This document shows positions 26,026 to 33,859 of a stretch of DNA of 64,000 nt, piece by piece. The stretch lies in NCBI RefSeq assembly GCF_933208505.1, contig NZ_CAKOEU010000001.1; one strand, 5' to 3'. Source of the stretch: Convivina praedatoris (GTDB lineage: Bacteria; Bacillota; Bacilli; Lactobacillales; Lactobacillaceae). The translations under genes were made by a program, and so were the position numbers. The number at the start of each line of letters is the position of its first letter. Position 1 is the stretch's first letter. Under the pieces are notes generated by a model. It searched no databases, was not told the origin of the DNA, and was given only the letters and a program-made list of their open reading frames with translations.

Positions 26026-26511
26026 ATGTCAGAAGAAAAGACATTTCCAATGACTGCCGAGGGCCGCGATAAGCTGCAGGCAGAACTGGATGATTTAATT
26101 ACTAACCAACGTCCAGAAATTACAAAACGAATTCAAATCGCCCGTTCGTATGGTGATTTGTCAGAAAACTCAGAATATCAATCAGCTAAGGATGAACAAG
26201 CCTTTGTCGAAGGCCGAATCATCACTTTGCGTAAAATGATTGAAAATGCTGAAATCATTAATGCAAATGCCACTGCTAAGGATGAAGTATCACTTGGTAA
26301 AGAAGTTACTTTCCAAGAATTACCAGATGAAGACCCTGAAACCTACGCCATTGTTGGTTCAGTCGAAGCTGATCCATTGGCCGGTAAGATTTCTAACGAA
26401 TCACCAATGGCTGCTGCTCTAATCGGTAAGAAGACGGGCGATACAGTTAATGTTCCGCTTCCTAACGGAGAGAGCATTAAGGTTAAGATTCTAAAAGTTA
26501 TCACCAAATAA
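26026..26511 (+). CDS. greA: Transcription elongation factor GreA
   Basis: A 161-residue protein with the N-terminal coiled-coil that enters the RNA polymerase secondary channel (SYGDLSENSEYQSAKDEQAF) carrying the acidic tip D-L-S-E-N, and the C-terminal FKBP-like domain (SPMAAALIGKKTGDTVNV). It rescues backtracked RNA polymerase by stimulating cleavage of the nascent RNA. Own promoter and terminator. Confidence 0.97.
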   Translation: MSEEKTFPMTAEGRDKLQAELDDLITNQRPEITKRIQIARSYGDLSENSEYQSAKDEQAFVEGRIITLRKMIENAEIINANATAKDEVSLGKEVTFQELPDEDPETYAIVGSVEADPLAGKISNESPMAAALIGKKTGDTVNVPLPNGESIKVKILKVITK

Positions 26512-26533
26512 AAAACGCCGTTAGGCGTTTTTT
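26510..26533. terminator. Bidirectional terminator of greA and glcU
   Basis: AAAAAACGCC GTTA GGCGTTTTTT between convergent genes. Confidence 0.9.
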
Positions 26534-26536
26534 ATT

Positions 26537-27487
26537 TTAAGCAAAACTATGAATATTTCCAATAATTAGGGCCCCGATGATAACTAAGGCAGTCCCAATT
26601 AAGATATTACGCATCTGTCCACTCGACTTCTTTTCATGCAAAATGTAGATTCCACCAAATGTTCCCACGATAATACCTAACTGTGAGAAAGTAGTTGCAA
26701 TTGTTTGACCGATTGATGGAGCAGCAGTTGAGATAAACATGAAAATATTACCCAAAGCCCATGTCAAACCAGTCAAGATGTTGCGCCAAGTTGGCGCTGC
26801 AAACATTACCTTTTGTTCCCGGAAAATCAAAATCGCAATCAACAAGGCACCGACCACCTGCCCAATGGCCTGTGGTCCCACAATGGCGGTCATATAATCA
26901 ATTCCATTGTTAGCAGCCTTGATTGATGGCTTAATGTATTCAATTTTACTCAAGAAATTAGGCAAAACAAAGTACAACATGAAGCCCAAAGTTGAAATAA
27001 CTAGGTAGAGCAATCCCTTACCATTCAAAGCACTTTCAGCTTTCTTTTCTGACTTTTTGTCAGGCAAAGAAATCAACGTAGCACCAAACACAACTAAGGC
27101 AATCGAAATGATACCGACCAACCACATCTTGATGTTGATCCATTCACCCAAGACAGTAGCAGCCATCACAGCGTTCATGATAATCTGAGCAGCCGTTGAC
27201 AATGGCATTCCAATTGAAACGCCCATCTGCTTAAACATCAAGAACTGGAAAGCCATTCCGACAGCCCAAACTAATCCAGATAGAATTCCAACGACCCAGA
27301 TTTCTTTACCAAGGTAAATCCCTCGTGGCATAACGAAGAAAAACATGGTTCCTAATCCAAAGAGTAAAGCACCAAAGGTCATACCCAACGTCTGTTGAGC
27401 AGCGCTTCCACCCATTTTTGTACTGATAAGACCAACGGATCCCCAGAACAAAGCTGGCAATAAAGCCAGTAAAATTGCAGCATTCAT
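26537..27487 (-). CDS. glcU: Glucose uptake protein, GRP/GlcU family (proton-sugar symporter)
   Basis: A 316-residue membrane protein with ten hydrophobic segments, of the GRP (glucose/ribose porter) family in the DMT superfamily. The start region LLALLPALFWGSVGLISTKMGG is typical. Such permeases carry glucose without phosphorylation, common in heterofermenters that depend little on PTS. The ATG of MNAAILLA is 11 nt after AAGGAG. A consensus cre operator overlaps the promoter spacer, suggesting CcpA control. The sugar specificity is inferred from the family. Confidence 0.85.
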   Translation of the reverse strand: MNAAILLALLPALFWGSVGLISTKMGGSAAQQTLGMTFGALLFGLGTMFFFVMPRGIYLGKEIWVVGILSGLVWAVGMAFQFLMFKQMGVSIGMPLSTAAQIIMNAVMAATVLGEWINIKMWLVGIISIALVVFGATLISLPDKKSEKKAESALNGKGLLYLVISTLGFMLYFVLPNFLSKIEYIKPSIKAANNGIDYMTAIVGPQAIGQVVGALLIAILIFREQKVMFAAPTWRNILTGLTWALGNIFMFISTAAPSIGQTIATTFSQLGIIVGTFGGIYILHEKKSSGQMRNILIGTALVIIGALIIGNIHSFA

Positions 27488-27525
27488 ACTAAATACCACT
27501 CCTTTTCAAATTAATTACAAGTGAT

Positions 27526-27554
27526 ATTGTACACTTGTGAAAACGTTTACACAA
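27526..27554 (-). promoter_or_regulatory. glcU promoter
   Basis: Minus-strand TTGTGT, 17-nt spacer, TACAAT, about 39 nt upstream of the start codon; overlaps the cre site. Confidence 0.6.
27536..27553. promoter_or_regulatory. cre site (CcpA operator) of glcU
   Basis: Palindrome TGTGAAAACGTTTACACA, a close match to the cre consensus with the central CG. It spans the -35 box and spacer of the glcU promoter, a position that normally gives repression by CcpA. Confidence 0.75.
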
Positions 27555-27576
27555 GCATTTTATTCATTCCTTAAAC

Positions 27577-27613
27577 AAAAATAAATAGACCCTTATGGGT
27601 CTATTTATTTTTA
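27577..27613. terminator. Terminator after the MltG-like/GH73 gene
   Basis: Stem ATAAATAGACCC / GGGTCTATTTAT with loop TTAT and flanking A/T runs. Confidence 0.85.
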
Positions 27614-28822
27614 CTTATCATATTGTTCTAGATTCCAAGATTCAATTAGCTTAATCAAAAGCTGAGTATAATTAGTATCGGTCGCATAAGAATCGTCCTG
27701 CAAAGCCTTGGCAGCTTGCTTATAATTCTTAGCAGCTAAGACATCCTTAAACTGATCCGGATTCCAAGTATTTCCCTTAGCTAACGTTTCCGCATGTTGC
27801 TTCATGCTATCCTTCCAGGACTTATAAACTGCGAATCGAGCTTTTTGCGTTTGAGTCTCACCATCAACAACTTCGCTAGTCTCCAAGACAACCGACTTAC
27901 CAGCCCGTTCGTCCTGAGTTTTTACACCATAGTAGTTGTTGTACTTAGATGACAAAATGGAATTATCCCAGTTCGACTCGTGGGCAGCTTGAGCAATTGA
28001 AATAGAAGCTAAGATGCCATATTCCTTACTTAATTCTTGGGCATATGGTGCAATTTTTTTAATAAATTTCAACCGTCGTTCAAACTCAGATTTACCAGAA
28101 ACAGAAGTTAAGGAAATAACCGTTGGTGCTGGAATGCCATTAGCCTTCATTTCTGAGTAATAAGGCTTCAAATCATCATTGGCAATCCCTAACAATTTTT
28201 CAACTACCGCATCAGCATTACCAGACCCCTTCAAGTTATAGACACCGGGATAAACGTAATCATACAACTTATAGGTTGTTTTACCGGAAGGGTTTACTCC
28301 CTTCATAAGCTGTGGATACTTGGCTTCCATCTTCTTAATCAGATTTTTATCATCGTAAGCTTGAAGAATTTTAGCACTCGGTACATTAGTTGCCGTGGCA
28401 ATCGACTGAGCCGTTTGCTCTGGCGTTTGCGTATTACCAATATAAGCATACCCCTCAGGTAGCTGCGGTGCCGCCGTTGGACCAATCGTCATTTGCTTAT
28501 AAATCGATTCCACATCTTGGGCCGCTGAAAGCAAATAAGTTCCAGCAATCAACTTCTCAGAACCATATTGTTTAGCATACTTAGCAAAGGCGTGAGAACT
28601 GCGAATAATCTTTTCTTTTTGCAGCGTATCGCCCATTTCTTGCGGTGTTGATCCCGATTTAATTGTTACCGCTTTAAACTTTGTATCATTGGGATTTAAG
28701 GCCTGATAACCCGTATCCGAAATAATTTTAAAAGAAAAATAGGCAATAATAATAACCGCCATTGCTGCCATTAATTTCACGAAGAAACTTCGTTTCTTAC
28801 GCCTTCTTTTTTGAACCCGCAT
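27611..28822 (-). CDS. MltG-like N-terminus fused to a GH73 glucosaminidase domain
   Basis: A 403-residue membrane-anchored, surface-exposed protein. A basic cytoplasmic tail is followed by one transmembrane helix (residues 15-34). Residues 45-245 resemble the LysM-like and core part of the endolytic transglycosylase MltG (AVTIKSGSTPQEMGDTLQ, KLYDYVYPGVYNLK), but the segment where MltG has its catalytic ASI-V-E-K-E reads LTSVSGKSEF and the rest of the MltG catalytic domain is missing. Residues 255-400 are instead a GH73 glucosaminidase-type domain with SISIAQAAHESNWDNS (Glu282 as likely catalytic acid) and NNYYGVK. The product probably cleaves glycan strands near the membrane. The fusion is unusual. 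Confidence 0.82.
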   Translation of the reverse strand: MRVQKRRRKKRSFFVKLMAAMAVIIIAYFSFKIISDTGYQALNPNDTKFKAVTIKSGSTPQEMGDTLQKEKIIRSSHAFAKYAKQYGSEKLIAGTYLLSAAQDVESIYKQMTIGPTAAPQLPEGYAYIGNTQTPEQTAQSIATATNVPSAKILQAYDDKNLIKKMEAKYPQLMKGVNPSGKTTYKLYDYVYPGVYNLKGSGNADAVVEKLLGIANDDLKPYYSEMKANGIPAPTVISLTSVSGKSEFERRLKFIKKIAPYAQELSKEYGILASISIAQAAHESNWDNSILSSKYNNYYGVKTQDERAGKSVVLETSEVVDGETQTQKARFAVYKSWKDSMKQHAETLAKGNTWNPDQFKDVLAAKNYKQAAKALQDDSYATDTNYTQLLIKLIESWNLEQYDK

Positions 28823-28855
28823 AATTATTCACCTTATGAAAACTGGATTTTAAAT

Positions 28856-28886
28856 TAAAACAACCAGCCTATAGCCGGTGGTTTTA
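28856..28886 (-). terminator. Terminator of ackA
   Basis: Minus-strand stem ACCACCGGC / GCTGGTTGT around TATAG with a following T-run; imperfect with G-U pairs. Confidence 0.65.
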
Positions 28887-28913
28887 GTCACTTAATTGGT
28901 ATTATACACTAAA

Positions 28914-30158
28914 TCATTTTTCGCCCATTAAAGTTTGTACATCACGAGCAATCATTAACTCTTCATTGGTAGGTACAACCAAAACCTTAATCTTAGAATC
29001 ATCGGTTGACACAATAGCTTCATCACGCATACCGGTATTCTTAGCATCATCAATCGTAACACCAAAGTAGCTAAGCTTTTCAATAATTTCCTTACGGACT
29101 TCATAGCCATTTTCACCAATACCTGCGGTAAAGATAATGGCGTCAACTCCGTTCATTTCAGCAATGTACTGACCAACATAACGAACAACTCGGTTAACAA
29201 ACATATCAATGGCCAAATTAGCATGCTCATTGGTATCGCGAACTGCCTCCAAATCACGCATATCACTTGAGATAGTTGAAATACCCAAAAGGCCAGACTT
29301 CTTGTTCAACACATCCATCATTTCTTCGTTTGAAAGATGTTCATGTTCTTGGATGTAGTTAATTAATGACGCATCAACATCTCCAACTCGAGTGGCCATA
29401 GTCAACCCAGCCATTGGCGTGAAGCCCATCGAGGTATCATATGACTTACCGTTTTGAACAGCTGTAGCTGAAGCTCCAGCACCCAAGTGCAAAGTAATCA
29501 ACTTAAGATCGTTAATATCACGATCTAACATTTCAGCAGCACGGTGGGCTACATAACGGTGAGAAGTACCATGGGCTCCATACTTACGAGCTCCATAACG
29601 AGTATAGTACTGGTAAGGTAAGGAATAAAGGTAATTAACCTTAGGCATTGTTTGATGGAAAGAAGTGTCAAAGACCGCCACTGATACAGCGTGTGGCAAA
29701 ATCTTTTGAAAAGCTCGAATACCCATCGCATTGGCTGGGTTATGCAAAGGTGCATAAGCCGCCAAACGCTCAATTTTATGCAAAACTTCTTCGTCAACAA
29801 CAACTGAACTGTTAAACCATTCCCCACCTGAAACAACACGGTGTCCAACACCAACGATTTCATCAAGGTTTTCAATAATTCCTAGTTCACTCAAATGCTT
29901 AAGCATTACATTGATTGCAACTTGGTGATCTTTAACTGGAGCAACAACTTTAAACTTAGCCTTTTTCCCATCGTCAGACAAAGTAATATCCTCAGTTGCG
30001 ACCACGGAACCATCATTTTGATATTTAATCGTAATAATGGCATCATCCATACCAATTCGTTCGATTAAACCTTGTGCAATAACCTCTTCAGCTGGCATTT
30101 CCAATAGTTGAAACTTTAAGGAAGAACTACCCGCATTCACCGCCATTATTTTAGCCAT
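28914..30158 (-). CDS. ackA: Acetate kinase
   Basis: Converts acetyl phosphate and ADP to acetate and ATP, the ATP-yielding end of the heterofermentative pathway. Starts MAKIMAVNAGSSSLKFQL, the phosphate-1 motif; later motifs are VFDTSFHQTMP, GAHGTSHRYVA, LHLGAGASATAV and FTAGIGENGYEVR. 414 residues, slightly longer than usual at the C-terminus. Located downstream of ytxK and the comG operon, an arrangement known from other Lactobacillales. Confidence 0.97.
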   Translation of the reverse strand: MAKIMAVNAGSSSLKFQLLEMPAEEVIAQGLIERIGMDDAIITIKYQNDGSVVATEDITLSDDGKKAKFKVVAPVKDHQVAINVMLKHLSELGIIENLDEIVGVGHRVVSGGEWFNSSVVVDEEVLHKIERLAAYAPLHNPANAMGIRAFQKILPHAVSVAVFDTSFHQTMPKVNYLYSLPYQYYTRYGARKYGAHGTSHRYVAHRAAEMLDRDINDLKLITLHLGAGASATAVQNGKSYDTSMGFTPMAGLTMATRVGDVDASLINYIQEHEHLSNEEMMDVLNKKSGLLGISTISSDMRDLEAVRDTNEHANLAIDMFVNRVVRYVGQYIAEMNGVDAIIFTAGIGENGYEVRKEIIEKLSYFGVTIDDAKNTGMRDEAIVSTDDSKIKVLVVPTNEELMIARDVQTLMGEK

Positions 30159-30193
30159 TATTAACCCCTAACTCACATTTTTAAAATTTTACA

Positions 30194-31198
30194 TTATCTG
30201 CTACGGTTCAGTTTAACCCAGCTTTTAATATCTTGCAAAAAATCTTCAAAAGCCGTTGGCTCTTTTAAAGGAGGATACGTTCCTACCAAGACCTCTCCCT
30301 TAGGATTAGCCTCTCTAGGACGCAAAACCAAGATAGCTTTAGATGCAGCCTCATTTAAAAAATAATTTTTTGGTAACTTAAGAAAAGCCTTCAATTGAGC
30401 CTTAGTAGCTAAAAACTTGAGCAACTTTTCATGCTCTGGACCTTCTAAAATATTGGCTGGCACAAGAAAGTAAAGCCATCCAGTGGAAGAAACTAAATTC
30501 ATCGCCTCTTCAATTAGCAAAAAATGGGCAAAAGATTTCCCTTCAGCTGCACGCAATTCATATTTGTCAGGCACTGTTTGCGGATAATAGCCAACTGGTA
30601 AGTCACTAATAACTAGCTGAGCTTTAATTTTTTCATCTGCTGATACTGACAAAACATCGGCTTGATAAAGGTCGGTCTCATCATCGTGCAAAAGTCGATC
30701 ACTCACATGGGCTAATGCTAACTGAACCTGATCATTATCAAAACCAATCCGCTTTAAATGCACTTGATGGTGCTCAAACACCTCATCAACTGTCCATAAC
30801 AAATTACCACTGCCAACTGTCATATCTAAAATGGTATCCCCACTTTGGACACCAGCAGTTTGATAGGCTAAGTCGCCTAATAAATAGCCAATTCCATCAG
30901 GGGTTAATTGACTATTCATATCGGCATAATCAGTCCGTTTCACCTTTAAAAGTAACAACTGCAAGACATTACGTTTTTCAGTTAAATCTAAACTGACCCA
31001 GTCAATCTGCCCCATCTTATTACTTAGAGTTCGACCCTGATTGTCTTGAAAAAGTGGGTTATCCTGGGGTTGCCCATCAACTACGTATTCTAAAACAGCC
31101 ACTAAAGCGGCTGTTAGACTAACTTTGTAAGTAGTTTGATAGTGTTCTACAACAGAAAAAATGCTGTCAAAATACGCTGGAATTTTACTATTTATCAT
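30194..31198 (-). CDS. YtxK-like class I SAM-dependent methyltransferase
   Basis: A 334-residue protein with an adenine-methylase-like Rossmann fold: DTILDMTVGSGNLLWTV (SAM-binding motif I) and LVISDLPVGYYP, which corresponds to the (D/N)PPY catalytic motif but reads D-L-P-V. The N-terminal 90 residues are helical. It sits between comGG and ackA as in other Gram-positive bacteria, where it is called YtxK and its substrate is unknown. It starts 9 bp after comGG, so it is probably part of the late competence unit. Confidence 0.82.
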   Translation of the reverse strand: MINSKIPAYFDSIFSVVEHYQTTYKVSLTAALVAVLEYVVDGQPQDNPLFQDNQGRTLSNKMGQIDWVSLDLTEKRNVLQLLLLKVKRTDYADMNSQLTPDGIGYLLGDLAYQTAGVQSGDTILDMTVGSGNLLWTVDEVFEHHQVHLKRIGFDNDQVQLALAHVSDRLLHDDETDLYQADVLSVSADEKIKAQLVISDLPVGYYPQTVPDKYELRAAEGKSFAHFLLIEEAMNLVSSTGWLYFLVPANILEGPEHEKLLKFLATKAQLKAFLKLPKNYFLNEAASKAILVLRPREANPKGEVLVGTYPPLKEPTAFEDFLQDIKSWVKLNRSR

Positions 31199-31207
31199 GT
31201 CTTTATT

Positions 31208-31519
31208 TTAGCGGTTTCCATCCTGATGAGCAACTAAAAGCGAGCGCTGGTAGCTATTATGCCCCTTAAAGTGGATCAATAACTGGTGATCTTTTACCTC
31301 AATATGATGCCCCTCCACATCAAAACTAGAATGAGCTTGCTGCCCATAAATAATACTAGCTAAAATTTGGATACGATCAATTTCAGTATTACGATTTAAC
31401 TCCTGCTGTGCCACCAACTGTTCTTTAAAAATACCATTTTGCAAAACTAAGGCCGCACTCAAACAACCTAACACTAGTAAAGTAGTCACTAAAATATACG
31501 CTGGTTGTTTATTTATCAT
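31208..31519 (-). CDS. comGG: ComGG-like minor pseudopilin
   Basis: A 103-residue protein with one N-terminal hydrophobic helix (AYILVTTLLVLGCLSAALVL) and a small polar remainder. It is the last pilin-like gene of the comG order, overlapping the end of the comGF reading frame, and is assigned by position and by shape, since ComGG proteins are poorly conserved. The classic pilin cleavage motif is not clear. Confidence 0.65.
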   Translation of the reverse strand: MINKQPAYILVTTLLVLGCLSAALVLQNGIFKEQLVAQQELNRNTEIDRIQILASIIYGQQAHSSFDVEGHHIEVKDHQLLIHFKGHNSYQRSLLVAHQDGNR

Positions 31520-32006
31520 AATGATAATTATCCTTTATTAATTGGTGTGGCAAGAATAGAGAGCCTTCAATTGTGCAACCATTATTTAACTTAAGACGTA
31601 AAATCTGATAGCCCGACTGAGCTAAACAAGTAACGAAATCAACATCATGCATTAAAATAACTTGTCCCGCCTGGGGACTGACCACAACTAGTCAATGCTT
31701 CATCACTTTTAAGCTGGCGGATTCTCCAGTACTATTTTTTACTAAAATTTCACCTTTGTTAACCCGCTCTAATTGATAGTGCTGTAAATTCAACTGGTTT
31801 AGAGCCACTTGTAAATTAATTTGCGGATTTCTTTGACTGCTGTGCTGTAGTTGTTGGCCGACCATTTGAAGACTCATCAACACTAAAACGGTCACGGCCA
31901 GAGCGATTAGGGCTTCGATCATCGTGAAGGCTGGTGACTGGTTCCTCAGTCCACTGCTGCCAGGACGCCATCGCTGCTCGTTTTTTTGTTTCTGTTTGAC
32001 TGCCAA
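31509..32006 (-). pseudogene. comGF: comGF with an in-frame TGA stop
   Basis: The first 104 codons (from a TTG) give a prepilin-like N-terminus SPAFTMIEALIALAVTVLVL, then end in ...SLKVMKH and TGA (31692-31694). The same frame continues for 59 more codons as LVVVSPQAGQVILMHDVDFV ... LRLKLNNGCTIEGSLFLPHQ before TAA, which looks like the normal ComGF C-terminus. Together they give about 163 residues, the expected length. A single change TGG to TGA would explain the interruption. ComGF is a minor pseudopilin of the DNA-uptake pilus; the truncated product is probably non-functional unless the stop is read through. Confidence 0.8.
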
Positions 32007-32133
32007 TTTTTTCTAACCGCCTTTTTTGCTTTTGAAAATTTACCACTTGTTCATGTTCAAAAGCCACCATCGCTGTAGCGACAATCAAAGCCAATATCCC
32101 CTCAGCCAAAACAAAAGCAGGTTTAGCCTTAAT
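31816..32133 (-). CDS. comGE: ComGE-like minor pseudopilin, no standard start codon
   Basis: The frame contains a good class-III prepilin signal KAKPAFVLAEGILALIVATA, with Ala-Phe cleavage context and Glu at +5. No ATG, GTG or TTG lies upstream of the signal: the only standard start, a TTG at 32109, would remove the cleavage site. The codon at 32131-32133 is ATT, overlapping the comGD stop, and AGGAGG lies about 25 bp upstream. The C-terminal part overlaps comGF by about 190 bp and has unlikely composition, so the true end may have been lost too. Either a non-standard start or a decaying gene. Confidence 0.5.
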   Translation of the reverse strand: MKAKPAFVLAEGILALIVATAMVAFEHEQVVNFQKQKRRLEKIGSQTETKKRAAMASWQQWTEEPVTSLHDDRSPNRSGRDRFSVDESSNGRPTTTAQQSKKSAN

Positions 32134-32533
32134 GATTGATTTGAAAACGATAGTCGCCCCCTCCTAAACTAAAAATAATTGCTATTTTTTGTTGCAAACC
32201 ATTTTCTAAAACAATCGTTGTTGGTGCAACATAGCCTGTTGGTAAAATTTTTACTAATTGGCTTTGATGGCAACGGTAATTTTTAGGATAAGTTAAATTT
32301 GTATGGTTAAAACTTACTGCTTCCAACCCAAAATTAACATTGACGGGTTGTCCACGTCCCTGGGCTAAGTTCCGTGCGTGTTGCCAGTGACTGTCAAAGC
32401 TTGTCTGCCACTGATCTACTTTGACGCCGGGCTGACTACTAAAATGATGCCCCCCAATTAAAATTAATAGGGCAACTACTGCTAAAGTAACAAGGGCTTC
32501 TACTAGAGTAAAAGCCTTATTGATGGACTTCAT
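32129..32533 (-). CDS. comGD: ComGD-like minor pseudopilin
   Basis: A 134-residue prepilin: MKSINKAFTLVEALVTLAVV has the F-T-L-V-E methylation-site motif with Glu at +5 and a hydrophobic helix. It is a minor subunit of the competence pseudopilus that brings DNA through the cell wall. The chosen ATG overlaps the end of comGC by 17 bp. Confidence 0.85.
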   Translation of the reverse strand: MKSINKAFTLVEALVTLAVVALLILIGGHHFSSQPGVKVDQWQTSFDSHWQHARNLAQGRGQPVNVNFGLEAVSFNHTNLTYPKNYRCHQSQLVKILPTGYVAPTTIVLENGLQQKIAIIFSLGGGDYRFQINH

Positions 32534-32825
32534 TTTGACTAATACCAATCTTCAAATCCTTAATTTTATCAACCTGTTTCCCATTCAAATAGTGCTCCCT
32601 GGCCAAGTCGTCTAAAGTAACATTACTGGCCTCAGGATGTTCATTTTGATATAAATCAACTTGAGTTTGCACCATTGCAACCATCGCTTTAGCATGAGTT
32701 TGACTGGCATTTTTTCGTTGTACATTTAAATTTGGTAAGATTAATAGCATTAATAAGCCGATAATAAATAGCACTACTGCTGCTTCAATCAAGGTAAAAG
32801 CCTTCGTTTTTTTCATTATTTTCAT
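32517..32825 (-). CDS. comGC: Major competence pseudopilin ComGC
   Basis: A 102-residue prepilin with MKKTKAFTLIEAAVVLFIIG, the classic K-x-F-T-L-I-E cleavage motif, and the family region LILPNLNVQRKNASQTHAKA. It is the main building block of the DNA-uptake pseudopilus. The ATG overlaps the comGB stop (TGATG) and is preceded by GGAGG. Intact by sequence, in contrast with comGE and comGF. Confidence 0.92.
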   Translation of the reverse strand: MKIMKKTKAFTLIEAAVVLFIIGLLMLLILPNLNVQRKNASQTHAKAMVAMVQTQVDLYQNEHPEASNVTLDDLAREHYLNGKQVDKIKDLKIGISQNEVHQ

Positions 32826-33859
32826 CAATTCATTCCTCCGATATTTTGATACATGGGTAATAACATCGCTAAGTAAAGACCAACAATGGCCAGACCAACC
32901 ACGGCAAAAAAGATTGGTTGAAGGCTAGCAATTAAGCGATCTGTCTGTCTTACCAAGGTATTAAACTGTAATTTGGCGTAATAAGCTAAGTAAGCTGATA
33001 ATTTATCGGCCGTATGCCCTCTGGTAAAATAACCGGCCACTGAAGCATTAAAATAAGGCTGTTGCCAAATGAACGTTTCCAGTGTCCCTCCCTGTGAAAG
33101 TCTAGCTTGGGCAAACCGCGCTAGATCAACAACTAAATTATCAGCCGGCTGTTGAACCAATTCTTCAATTATTTCCGGGATAGTTAAACCGCTCGATAAA
33201 AGCATAGACAACTGCTGACTAAGCTGGTAAGTTAGGGCTGTTTTTACCAATCCACCAATAATTGGTAAATGTACTAGTAAATTAAGCCGTGATAAGGATG
33301 TTTTTTTAGTCCACCAGTACCAAATCATCAAGCTAGCAACTAATGCGGCTAATCCAAACCCTACTAATAGCCAATCAAATCGACTATCAACCACATTAGC
33401 TGATGACCATTGACTCATAATTGGATATAAAAAATAACGTAGAGCTATTAACATAAGTGCTAATAACACCAATAAAATTACTGGATAGCGCATTACTTGT
33501 TTTAATTTTTCTTCTTGCTGGCTAATTCTAGATAGATTTCTCCCTAAAATAATTAATGTTTGGGCTAAGTCTCCATGTTTCTTAGCCAAAGAGAGTTGTA
33601 ATGCAATTGCCGTACTGATAAAAGGTTGCAGAGCTTCTACCAAACTACTACCCTGAGCCAATTTCTTTTGTACATAAATCAATTTTTGCTGCCACTGGGG
33701 ATGACTTTTTTCTAAAACATCCAAACTACGTACAATACTATAACCAGAATCCAATAGCTCCCCCAACTCTTGGAAAAAAAGGACTTGATCATGTCGTTTG
33801 AATTTTTTTAAATTGCTGGTAGGTTGCCGATGTAATTTTTTGAGCTTGTAAAGCAGCAT
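32825..33859 (-). CDS. comGB: Pilus assembly membrane protein ComGB
   Basis: A type II secretion F-family (GspF/PilC-like) platform protein of 344 residues with two T2SSF repeats and three membrane segments. Recognisable parts are FFQELGELLDSGYSIVRSLD, QQLSMLLSSGLTIPEIIEEL and the C-terminal helix PIFFAVVGLAIVGLYLAMLL. It overlaps the end of comGA by about 70 bp; later ATG/TTG starts are not clearly better. Confidence 0.9.
   Translation of the reverse strand: MLLYKLKKLHRQPTSNLKKFKRHDQVLFFQELGELLDSGYSIVRSLDVLEKSHPQWQQKLIYVQKKLAQGSSLVEALQPFISTAIALQLSLAKKHGDLAQTLIILGRNLSRISQQEEKLKQVMRYPVILLVLLALMLIALRYFLYPIMSQWSSANVVDSRFDWLLVGFGLAALVASLMIWYWWTKKTSLSRLNLLVHLPIIGGLVKTALTYQLSQQLSMLLSSGLTIPEIIEELVQQPADNLVVDLARFAQARLSQGGTLETFIWQQPYFNASVAGYFTRGHTADKLSAYLAYYAKLQFNTLVRQTDRLIASLQPIFFAVVGLAIVGLYLAMLLPMYQNIGGMN

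Noticed and set aside
31509..32006. Stop codon reassignment or selenocysteine at the comGF TGA
   Set aside because: comGB and other genes here end in TGA. There is no SECIS-like structure nearby, and the position fits a Trp-to-stop change.
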